A stretch of 64,000 nt of DNA from Pseudophaeomoniella oleicola (Eukaryota > Ascomycota > Eurotiomycetes > Phaeomoniellales > Phaeomoniellaceae): assembly GCA_003868215.1 (NCBI GenBank), contig QWDQ01000007.1:248001-312000 (forward strand). The letters run 5' to 3'. A program made the position numbers and the translations under genes. Of the stretch, positions 54,795 to 64,000 are shown one piece after another; the first letter of the stretch is position 1, and each line of letters opens with the position of its first letter. Under the pieces are notes generated by a model. The model searched no databases and was not told the DNA's origin. It was given only the letters and a program-made list of their open reading frames with translations.

Positions 54795-55417
54795 GGTACA
54801 TATGTGCTGAAGACACGATACGATGAAAGCTTGAAGAGAAGAATGAGACGGGTGGATCGTGGGAAGGAAACGGAGGGACAAAAATCACGCAAGTACAGCC
54901 AAGTTCGCACGGTTTGAATCGTCATCTTCGGGAAGACACGAAGAGAAGAAATGGCTTGCCTCATACTACCTAGCGAGCTACCGTAGTAGATACGTAGCAC
55001 AGTAGGGATTGCTATGACTTACTTCACTGAGACTAGGGTATTTATGTACCGTGGTAGCCATCACAGCTGCAGCAGATATTTTACATCCAAGTGTGAGTGG
55101 GCTCAGTGGCACGATGGTCGGGTGGAAATTAGGAACCAAACTGGAGGTAACAAGGGTTAAGGTACATACCTAAGAGGTACCTATCGTAGTAGGGATGGTA
55201 AATGACAGAGGGGTCCCGGGAAGGGAAGGGAATGAGAATGGAGCCTGGTGGTTGTACATAGTAACATACCTACCGTTATAGAGTAAATAATCAGTTTGCG
55301 ACGTGGCTCGGTGGCTCCCATCGTTCGCTTGCTTTATTTGGTCGCCTAATAACGACCACTTAGCTTACAGTGCACTTAGTGTTGATGCCCTAACTTACGG
55401 GATGTAGACGTAGCTAG

Positions 55418-55460
55418 ATAGGTAGGTAGGTACCTGGTTAGGAGGTAGGTAGGAGGTATG
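55418..55460. repeat. GGTA-rich short tandem repeat cluster
   Basis: Several GGTA tetramers and AGGTAGGT blocks with interruptions. Confidence 0.75.
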
Positions 55461-58451
55461 GGTAGCCTCAGGAATTTAAGCATTACTACCTACGTAGTAA
55501 GTACCAAGGTTAGGTAGGTAACAATTAATGCACATGTAGTACTACGTAAGTTACCCTAAGGTCTACCATACCCTATCCTGGCAGGTACACAGGGGGTGTT
55601 ACTTTAATTGCCCGCCTGCCGCTCACGAGGGGAAGGTATTCACCCAAAGGGAACAGCTTGGGGATGGAAAAATTAAGCTATACGCTAACGCCATAGCGCA
55701 ATTGTGATTCTGCATACTATGAGGTGTCTTCGGTTAAGGTTCACGCAGCGCACGGTTATCTTTTTAGTCATGTCTAACAGCCGTGTAACGTTAGGTTTTC
55801 GATTGACTAACAGCAATTGAGCCTTGGTCGCGAGAGCTTAATGGCACCATTAGCCGGCCCTTTTCCCTCTTTGGACAGACCACGTTCTCTCAAGACCAAG
55901 ACCAACGCCAAGACAGACATCAAGTACATGATAATCTGTGTAGTCTCACGTAGTGCGACGGCGCCTTTGATCCATCAAAGCGTTACCTTACCCTGCTTTC
56001 AGCAATATCTTATCTCTCTATAGTAGGTGCCTACAAGTAAGCAGACACACTTGCTCATCTTTTCCATTGCATCTCCAAGATCCATGAATATCGCATTGCA
56101 TCTTGAGACCGTGTAGAATCTTGATTTCTGGGGAACCACAAGACTTACAAATGGGGGTTGTCTTGGAGTGGTGGAGGGGAGACTCATACCTCGCATCCAA
56201 GCCCAGATTACAAGTTTTAGAGATATCTAACGGGCGGTTGTGGCCACAAATCTCGATCAGCGCCCAGTGAAACCCGCGCGTGTAGGAGAGACCGCCCCCA
56301 AGTTCTTCACCTCTCTGCCTATCAACGCTGGGCCGTAAGGGTGCAATTATTGCCGCCGAAGTCTGTTCGCTTGTCTGCTTATCTCATGAGTTATGGTGGT
56401 GGCCCATGCGTGTGGCTTGCGGCAGGCAGATGACTTGGCTCGCTCGGGTTGGCATAAATTCGCCAAGCCTTCCAAGAAAACACGGGTTTGGTGTGAGCGT
56501 GACTGCATGTGTGCCATAATCTACCAAATCTAGCCTACACATACCATATGCATCTTATGTTCCGATCTTGCACCCCGTGCTAGTTCTCGGTGTCACAATA
56601 GCCGATCCTACCTTATGGACAATAAACTGCAGGCATCTTCTCCGTGGCTGAAGGGTACGTAGTACTGACAATCTTCAGCAAGATTCTTCGCGAGTCGGTC
56701 AGAATTATTTTGTTCAGTCATTTGAATTTGGGGATCTTGGGGATCTGGTGAGAGATGTTACATAGAATTCCACTCGATATCGTGATGCTATGAGAAAGAT
56801 ACGCACACTTAGATATATCACACCGGAGTGCATCGACTCCCGGCCTCCTGAGAAATTGCAGTGTTGAATAACTTATGAGTAAGTTCGTAGTCGTCCTACA
56901 TGATCCACGTACCAAACCTAAGGTATCAAAACGTATGAGCTGTAGAAAAATTCCGACCTCGCATACGACACTGGTCGTACAGAGCATTGATCCTTCCGGC
57001 TAGGTGGGGTAAGACCTGAGAACCTTTCCGTGTAGATCGATCGTTCACCGCTCAAATCGTGGCTGAACCTTTAACAATTCTCCTTGAAACAGCCATTATA
57101 GACTTACTTAAAAGCGGTGTTGCGGCGTTGACAGCTATAGCTAGGCCATCAGTCGCATTGATGAGTGCAGCTGACATGAGCACTGCATTTCCACCCTGTC
57201 AGAACGTAACAGAAGTCGCTTGAGGTCACCTAGGTAAATAGATCCTCCCAAGGGGACAAAACGGCAGAGCCCAGCATACTGTAGACACTCATTGCTTGTG
57301 ACCTCTTGAAACGTGTTTTCAAGCTCTGTTAGTTCTACAGGTCATGTTTTCGCTGCGTTTTCAACGTTTCACAATGGATGCGTTGCAACAACTTCAACGG
57401 TCTGGCTCCCCACATAGGACCCTTGGTAGACAGCAATAGCTATGAACCCATGCTTTATAGACGGATAGAAATCTCGGGGATAGCTTGCATATGAATGGAA
57501 AGAGTCTCCGCAGACGATCTATGTATAATCAAGTGGTTGTTATAATTACAACAGTCCTAGTAGATAAGATTACAGTAAATCGCAGGCACCTTCTTTAAGG
57601 GTCGAACAATTCAAAAAGCACGACAAGAACAGATCTATCCTTTACATATACAAACGATGGCTATGGTCTTGCAGGACCTTTCTTGGGGCTCATTCATGCA
57701 GTTGATTGGTCAGATGAAGTAGTTACCATCAGGCCAGGATCACCACCCTTGAAAGATAGCCGATTATTCAGACAGCAGTCGCACTGCCCAACACCTTGAG
57801 CCTCTGCGAGAAGAAATCTCCTGTAAAGACAAAAATACTGAGGAAGTTGACTTGACCAGATCGAGGGTTCCAGGTGAGCAGAGAGGGTTGTTCATGATAT
57901 TGAAGGCCCAGACTGTTGAAAACCACGTGACGAGATTCTCAGACGTGTTGCCTGCCCTCGTACATAGCTATTAGTTCATTTTTCAACTGGATACTTACAG
58001 GGTGACATCGTGAACACGGGATAATATGAGATTGCTTTTGACGTCTTCAGAGGTCGGTGATGTTCCAATACAAGCATGAAGGGGAATCTACCCAGCCAAG
58101 ACAGTATGTGCGTCAAACACCAACAACGTGATTACAACCAACTCAAAGAATGGGTAGCTCAGAGAAACCATGATGATGCTGGCCTTCCATAGGAGGGAAA
58201 GGAATATTGTCATTAAGAACAATAAACAAATCGTTTGGAAAACATTGTGATGGTATGTACGTACAGACATCCAGTGCCAACTGAATTACTCAAATGCCAA
58301 GAGTTTTCTGTCTTGGCCCCACTAATCCGAATTTAGTTTCGCACTTTTGGTTTTCCACACCACAAATTTTGGGAGGCCTTTCTCTTGCGAACAGCGACAT
58401 CCGCTGAACTTTTCTCTCGACAACTAACACAACAGATCAACGAGGGCAAAG

Positions 58452-59841
58452 ATGTGAGTGAGCTATGATATACAACTGCAGCATGTTTTCTAACCCATGA
58501 CAGGTCGCACCGAAAGTTCGAAGCGCCTCGACACGGTTCGTACCACTGCAAGCATTCAGTGTGAGAATTTCCGACTGACGACGTACAACAGGTTCTCTGG
58601 CTTTCTTGCCACGAAAGCGTAGTGCCAGACATAGGGGAAAGGTCAAGAGGTTAGTAGTCAGTGTGCATGTTGTATATTCCAGCGCTGATCGATTTCCAGC
58701 TTCCCTAAGGATGACCCAAAGAAGCCGGTCCATCTCACCGCCGCCATGGGTTACAAGGCCGGCATGACGACCATTGTCCGTGATCTTGACCGACCAGGTG
58801 CCAAGATGCACAAGAAGGAGGTTGTCGAAGCCGTCACTGTTGTCGAAACTCCACCAATGATCGTTGTCGGTCTCGTTGGCTACATCGAAACCCCACGCGG
58901 TCTGCGATCCCTCACCACCGTTTGGGCAGAGCATTTGAGCGATGAAGTCAAGAGACGATTCTACAAGAACTGGTACAGATCAAAGAAGAAGGCTTTCACC
59001 AACTACGCCAAGAAACACGCCGAGAACAGCGGTGCTTCAATCACTCGGGAGCTCGAGCGCATGAAGAAGTACTGCACAGTCGTCCGTGTGCTCGCCCACA
59101 CTCAGATCCGCGCCACTCCTCTCAAGCAAAAGAAGGCTCACCTTATGGAGATTCAAGTCAACGGTGGAAGCATCGCTGACAAGGTCGCTTTCGGCCACGG
59201 TCTCTTCGAGAAGCCAGTCGAGATTGACACAATCTTTGAGCAAGATGAGATGGTCGACTGCATTGCTGTTACCAAGGGTAAGGGCTACGAGGGTGTCACC
59301 GCCAGATGGGGTACCAAGAAACTCCCGAGAAAGACACACAAGGGTCTGAGAAAGGTTGCTTGTATTGGTGCGTGGCATCCATCGCACGTTCAATGGACTG
59401 TTGCTCGTGCCGGTCAGAACGGTTACCATCACAGAACCTCCGTCAACCACAAGGTCTACCGCGTTGGCAAGGGCAAGGACGAGGGTAACGCCTCAACCGA
59501 GTTCGATGTCTCCAAGAAGCAGATTACTCCGTATGTCTTCTGTCTCCTTTCCTATAAATTTACATGTAACTAACAATTATACCAGATTGGGTGGCTTCGT
59601 CAGATACGGAGAGGTCAAGAATGACTTCCTTCTCCTCAAGGGTTCTGTTCCAGGTGTCAAGAAGCGGGTCGTCACCCTTAGAAAGTCGATGTTCACACAC
59701 ACCTCCCGCAAAGCTCTGGAAAAGGTCGACCTCAAGTGGATCGACACCTCGTCCAAGTTCGGTCATGGTGCTTTCCAAACTCCAGCAGAGAAGAAGGCCT
59801 TCATTGGTACCCTCAAGAAAGACCTTGTTACATCTGCTTAG
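58452..59841 (+). CDS. RPL3: Cytosolic 60S ribosomal protein L3 (uL3)
   Basis: Core protein of the large ribosomal subunit close to the peptidyl transferase centre. Five exons: 58452-58453, 58504-58535, 58592-58649, 58700-59530 and 59586-59841; introns of 50, 56, 50 and 55 nt. The product has 392 residues, the normal size. The start codon is split: AT is the end of exon 1 and G the first base of exon 2. Splicing yields [20 protein letters not shown], the universal L3 start. Later landmarks include [16 protein letters not shown], the [20 protein letters not shown] loop with the histidine region that is modified in yeast, and [15 protein letters not shown] across the last intron. Early short exons are typical for highly expressed fungal ribosomal protein genes. 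Confidence 0.96.
58454..58503 (+). other. Intron 1 of RPL3, splitting the start codon
   Basis: 50 nt, donor GTGAGT, branch TTCTAACC, acceptor GACAG. Without splicing the AUG is followed at once by the in-frame UGA of the donor (ATG TGA). Confidence 0.9.
58536..58591 (+). other. Intron 2 of RPL3
   Basis: 56 nt, donor GTTCGT, branch GACTGACG, acceptor CAACAG. Confidence 0.88.
58650..58699 (+). other. Intron 3 of RPL3
   Basis: 50 nt, donor GTTAGT, branch CGCTGATC, acceptor TTCCAG. Confidence 0.88.
59531..59585 (+). other. Intron 4 of RPL3
   Basis: 55 nt, donor GTATGT, branch AACTAACAA, acceptor TACCAG. Confidence 0.9.
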
Positions 59842-60235
59842 ACGCGTGGTCACTTTTTCTCACTCTTTCTTTCAAACATGGGTTGCAAACGGTGATGGAT
59901 GTCAATTGTGTTTCATGACAATAGCGAAGAACTGAAAAGAAATACCAAAAGAGGGTCGTGCGTCGGGGAATGGGGTGCAATCTGCTTTCAGTTGGTGATC
60001 ATGTACCTACCCCAGCTGGACAGCTTAGCTCTTGAATGAAACTGTCAAAAATACCCTTCTACGTGTAGTTTTGTTACTCGAGCGAAGAGAGGAGATAAGC
60101 TAGACTTCATGCTGGACGTTTTTAGACAACGAGCATAGAGTCATATCGAAAACGCTGAAGACCCTGCTACTCTTCTCATCCTTTATCCAGTCAACCTGTC
60201 CACCCTCGAACTTCCGACCGGCGTCCTCTATTTCG

Positions 60236-60595
60236 CTAACATTGCAATTTCGCAATCCTGGGCTTGTTGGCCCTCGAAGTGTCCACGATAATCCTATAGA
60301 TATGATATGTCGATTTGATATGTCGATCTGATATGTCTACGAGAGTAGTCATGGCGTTGTCTACGTGAGTATTAGACCAGAGGGAGTCAGTAGATGCTCC
60401 AACAGGGCTGATGTGTGAGTGTGTTGAATCGTTGCTGTCATCATCCAAGGTACTGGGATACCTTGACCATTTCCTTCGCCGTCCCAGAGAGCCTTTGTCT
60501 ATGTTAAGTCCTAGTCGTCCTTCCACTATCTCGTTTGATTCCCTGGTCCTTTTTGCACTAGGAACAGTGTACATTGGAGAGAAGAAGTGTTTCAA
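60236..60595 (-). CDS. Weak candidate for a small membrane protein
   Basis: About 119 codons of hydrophilic, serine/arginine-rich sequence (for example SPMYTVPSAKRTRESNEIVE). Directly upstream the same frame stays open to about 60655 and encodes a hydrophobic run (IPLLLVFSVLLLLKHFF) that would make a signal anchor. There is no ATG ahead of the hydrophobic run, so a missing upstream exon would be needed. No family was recognised. It may be chance. Confidence 0.2.
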   Translation of the reverse strand: MKHFFSPMYTVPSAKRTRESNEIVEGRLGLNIDKGSLGRRRKWSRYPSTLDDDSNDSTHSHISPVGASTDSLWSNTHVDNAMTTLVDISDRHIKSTYHIYRIIVDTSRANKPRIAKLQC

Positions 60596-63245
60596 AAGGA
60601 GTAAGACTGAAAAGACGAGCAGAAGAGGAATGAAAGGATAGCATCGAGTAGACGCAGCGACTCATGGAGAGAGATGCATGCTATTTGAGGAACTGGCAGT
60701 TCTGGGCATACCCAAGATGAAAATGGCAAGAACCGCTGCGTTCTACATAGTCGGTGAGTCGGCATTGGCAGGTCGCGGCTTCCTCTCTTCACCAGATTCC
60801 CCTATTGGACTCCCTTCTGAGGTGCTCGTTAACCAGCTGGCAATGAGGTGGACTGCGTAGCTCCCGCTTATCCGTCACCACCAGGTAGAGAAGCAACCGG
60901 TTCTTGGATCTGCCCAGCCACTTGAAACGGATCTTGAGTAACCCATAAGTTGCTGGTAGATATCCTTCAAGGCCCTTACGGGGGGGACGCGGGTTTGAGG
61001 TTGTTGTTTAACGATCACTGGTCGTGACCTGCGCATACTTGAGCAATTCCGGAATCGAGGGGCCTTCAACCCTCCTCGCCAGGTGTACTGCACCATAGAA
61101 GCTGGAGCGCCAGTAAGATGCAACGGAATGATAATGGTATATAACGCGGACCTCAATGCGTTTCAACATATCCAGTTTCTACAGCATGGTCCTTTCAAGA
61201 GTCGCGAACATCAAGCTTAGAAGCAATTCGGAAATAACGGCTCCAGTAGGGATGGTTCAGCACCGACTCTTCAGTTGTCGCATTTATACAAATGCCATCG
61301 TAAGACATTGTCCTGCGTTCGGTGCAGCATTGTACACCTGTCCACACAACTTTCAGCTCTAGTATCGATGACTTCCGATCAGGAAAACACCAGTTCGCTA
61401 TGCGCGCAAAACATAAAACGACTCTTTCTTCGCATAATGTTACTATCGTGAAGAGGAATTGGATATCTTCATAGCAAATCAGGTTTGTAGATAACGTAGG
61501 TAAGAACCGGCAAGGCGGAGGTACCACCGAGGACACTATTAGCCACGGAATAATTCCAGGTTCCTTGTTGCCACCCCCGAGATGAGAGTAAAATTGCATT
61601 GTGGTTCTGCGTCATGGTCCCGTTTCTGATACTATTTGCCAAATAGTCAGACACTAAGTTAGTATTGATCCATACGAGGAATGGTCCAGTGTTGACGCGC
61701 GAATCAGTATTGGATCAGTACAGCAAATGTCTACCTAACTACATAGTAGGTAGGTATCTCGGTATCTACCTGGCTCACTGGTATCCCAGATGAGATCCTC
61801 TGGCCTATCAGTTCTCATTCAAAGCGACATCTTTATCATCACCCGCAGAACGCAAACAACGTCATGTTAGTATCCCTTTGTCAGTGCCGAACATGAAAGG
61901 ATGAAAAAGGCTTTCCTATGTCTGCCTATCCCTGCATTACTGAGAGATCTATCTCGGATAATTGAAGCTGACGCGGGTATCTAAACAATGGTAGCGACGA
62001 TTTTGTGCCTGAGTGGTTCGAAACAAGCCTTTTCCTCCAGCACTGGGGCTCTTAGCATTAGCAATCGTCCTTTATCGTACACAACATGCTAGGTACGGTA
62101 CCATACATGTAATATACAGACAGATTGGATGGCAAGCCTTTTCCTAACCTCCACCACATCTGTCGCCACTTAACGCGCAATCTCCCCTATACTGCTATAA
62201 TTACATAGTGCTTGGATACCCATCGCACAATATCTTTTCTACCAACTCAGCCATTGCAGTGTTGCACTGCCATCTAACGCCGCGTCACAACGGAGATTTC
62301 CCCGGCAGCAGGTTAGAATATTGTGACCGTAGAAGACGACAAGAGATAGGCATTAAGACATCAGCCTCGCCTTCATTACCACGTCAACTCGGATGGAGGG
62401 GCAGGACGATTTGCATTCAGGCGCTTGATACATGCCATGCGAGCATGGTAGTCCAAGCCGATGAAGGTTTCTAGACCATCAGGAGTAGTCCGTAGGGGGC
62501 ACTACGTTTGAAATTGTAGGTACCTTCTCGAGGTTATTTCACCCTTTTATGGGTCCTGCAATTTGTGGCATTGGGGCGCGAAAAGCGAGATCAACAGTGT
62601 TTACCATAGGAAATGGACTCCAACGAGGCTACTGTCTACCAGGTAATTAGGTACCTAGGTGTATGTATTAGGAGGCTATCGTACTGACCGTCAAGCGATG
62701 TAATACTGTAGGCAACATACTGGACCATTGCCTACTGTAGGTACCTTATAATGCATTTATCCAAGGAATGTCAAAGATTTGTAGTCACTGCCTAGATTGC
62801 GACGTCTACCTACATAGATAGGCTCTTGAGATATATATTGAAGTTCCATAGGTATGTTATATGTATTCTGGCGATCACGCCGCTCAGGAGAGAACGCCAT
62901 GAGGTGTTCCCTTACGCATAAGATACTCAGCAGATGACGGTGGTGGCATCAATAGCCTCCAGATCTAAGGAATACACAAAGACTTCTTAGGCCGTACCGG
63001 GGTAGCAATTAGGAGCCAAATGGCACTGTTTGCGCAGGGTTGCCAGCTATCAAATACTTGATAATGATGGACTGGATTCCAGTAAACTTCAACTAAGAAG
63101 ACCTTGTTCATTCTTCCCTGGAACTCACACACAACACCAAGTGCGCCGGGCCTATTGAGGGACTCTTGAATGCCATGCTATGGATCCATGTATAGATCAA
63201 AATACTGTATTGATAATTGACGACCTACCTAGGTATCTTCCTGAG

Positions 63246-63257
63246 TACTACGTAGTA
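63246..63257. repeat. Perfect palindrome TACTACGTAGTA
   Basis: Twelve-base palindrome, preceded at 63226-63235 by TACCTAGGTA, so both palindrome families occur here side by side. Confidence 0.9.
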
Positions 63258-63439
63258 GGTAGGTAACAGGCAGGTAAGTTACCTTATCTACAGGCATATA
63301 CCAGGAGGTGTGCATATAATAAGTGCCAAAGGCATACGACAGGATACTGTATCTCAGTGACTCGCCCACGTTCTACCACTTGGGTTTGGTACACTAACTT
63401 CGACTTCCGGATACCGCTGCCTTGATTGGCCACTAACGT

Positions 63440-64000
63440 ACAGTACAGCCCCAAATCCGTCTCTCCTTTCCTTTCCTCTCCTTAAGATCCTCTTTAATTT
63501 TACATACAGTACTGCTAGTGTATTGTATCACCCTTTACCTCCGCGCACTTGAGACTCAGAGTCGCCTCTCCTTCCCAAGAATCTCTAAGATTGTCTCTGC
63601 CACACCCTCCAATTCCATTACCCGCCCCGAGAAAAACACTATTCGTCGTCTCATCCATCGACACATCTCAAACCTGTCACCAACTTTTCCAACGCAGTGA
63701 CCGCAACTGAATATACCATTTTCGACATACGATCATTCCAGTTGATTGTTTCTTATGAATAAGGCGTGACTCCGGTGACTTCCAGACTCGCTCCGTCCTA
63801 TTCAAGTTGCGACGAGTCCATGGACGCGAGCGTCCTTGGAAATAAACCGGAAACAGCGCCCTGATTTCCAACTTTTTCAGCGCGTCGGTCCATCATCACT
63901 GCCACCGCCATCACTTCATCGACACATTCATTTCGAACTCGCTCACTCATCATCGAAAGCTTGTTGGATTATCATCCCTTTTCTCATCAGTTGTTGTGAA
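63440..64000 (+). promoter_or_regulatory. Probable promoter and 5' leader of a gene beyond the window
   Basis: From about 63460 the plus strand is rich in CT runs (TCTCCTTTCCTTTCCTCTCC). It ends in a CATCACTTCATC-type leader lacking ATGs in the last 100 bases, which resembles fungal 5' UTRs. The gene itself is not in view. Confidence 0.35.

Larger units (their letters stand above)
53806..58451. promoter_or_regulatory. 4.6-kb gene-free spacer between CYC8 and RPL3
   Basis: Divergent upstream region of both genes with no supported ORF. It holds a TTAGGGTTA telobox-like motif (54343-54352) about 540 bp upstream of CYC8, a 20-bp palindrome (54608-54627), TACCTAGGTA (54785-54794), a GGTA repeat cluster (about 55418-55460), CTACGTAG (55490-55497) and GTAGTACTAC (55536-55545). 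From about 56 kb to 58.4 kb nothing is recognisable. Confidence 0.5.
59842..63439. other. Gene-poor region downstream of RPL3
   Basis: 3.6 kb with only weak frames; the best is the one described at 60236-60595. ACCTAGGT and GGTA-type motifs cluster at 61730-61760, 62653-62660, 63226-63235 and 63246-63257. No transposon or RNA gene was recognised. Confidence 0.45.

Noticed and set aside
61995-62030. B-box-like GGTTCGAAAC
   Set aside because: No A-box upstream and no cloverleaf arms.
1-64000. Transposons, LTR elements, CRISPR arrays, rRNA genes and secondary-metabolite clusters
   Set aside because: No reverse transcriptase, integrase, transposase, long terminal repeats, spaced repeat arrays, PKS or NRPS domains were seen on either strand.

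Overview
The window is nuclear DNA of a filamentous ascomycete (Pezizomycotina). Genes sit on both strands and have short introns, mostly 44-90 nt, with GTRNGT donors and CTAAC or CTGAC branch sites. The proteins are fungal: an APSES cell-cycle factor, a Cyc8/Ssn6 corepressor, a Zn2Cys6 regulator, Met8, a Cnl2/NKP2 kinetochore protein, a GT69 mannosyltransferase and UreG. The class cannot be fixed from sequence alone. I see no retroelement, DNA transposon, biosynthetic cluster, CRISPR array, rRNA or convincing tRNA.

Layout. 1-3.5 kb: no firm gene, with a gene-like fragment at 2.9-3.5 kb. 3.6-7.7 kb: a PRPP synthetase with a long insert, divergent from MET8, then a P-loop nucleoside-kinase-like gene. 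8.8-15.5 kb: a LYR-motif protein divergent from an APSES/ankyrin factor, then an intracellular-type GH5 enzyme. 16.7-23.3 kb: a membrane-anchored secreted protein, an SDR, mitochondrial uS4 (NAM9) and a Cnl2/NKP2 protein. 24.3-30.8 kb: EAF3 with two very long introns, a six-exon ARMH3/DUF1741 gene, and ISA1. 31.4-37.6 kb: a CMT1-like mannosyltransferase, UreG, and a bifunctional PFK-2/FBPase-2 with a 1.16-kb first intron. 38.4-48.6 kb: a cysteine-rich Zn2Cys6 protein, a histidine phosphatase, RRP12 and a small membrane protein. 51-59.8 kb: the eight-exon CYC8, a 4.6-kb gene-free spacer and RPL3. 59.8-64 kb: mostly empty, ending in what looks like the leader of the next gene.

The genes are scattered housekeeping and regulatory functions: nucleotide and siroheme synthesis, Fe-S and urease maturation, cytosolic and mitochondrial ribosomes, chromatin, cell cycle and glycolytic control. 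They do not form one pathway. Exon structures were built by hand from splice signals, reading phase and family knowledge; for every spliced gene the summed coding length is a multiple of three.

The best leads are: a roughly 255-codon open frame with coding-like codons inside EAF3 intron 2; a diverged 125-bp tandem duplication carrying two identical TCCG-N7-CGGA sites upstream of the SDR; two families of short perfect palindromes concentrated in the large spacers; and three stopless 3n introns that interrupt key motifs. I did not find a clearly new multi-gene system.
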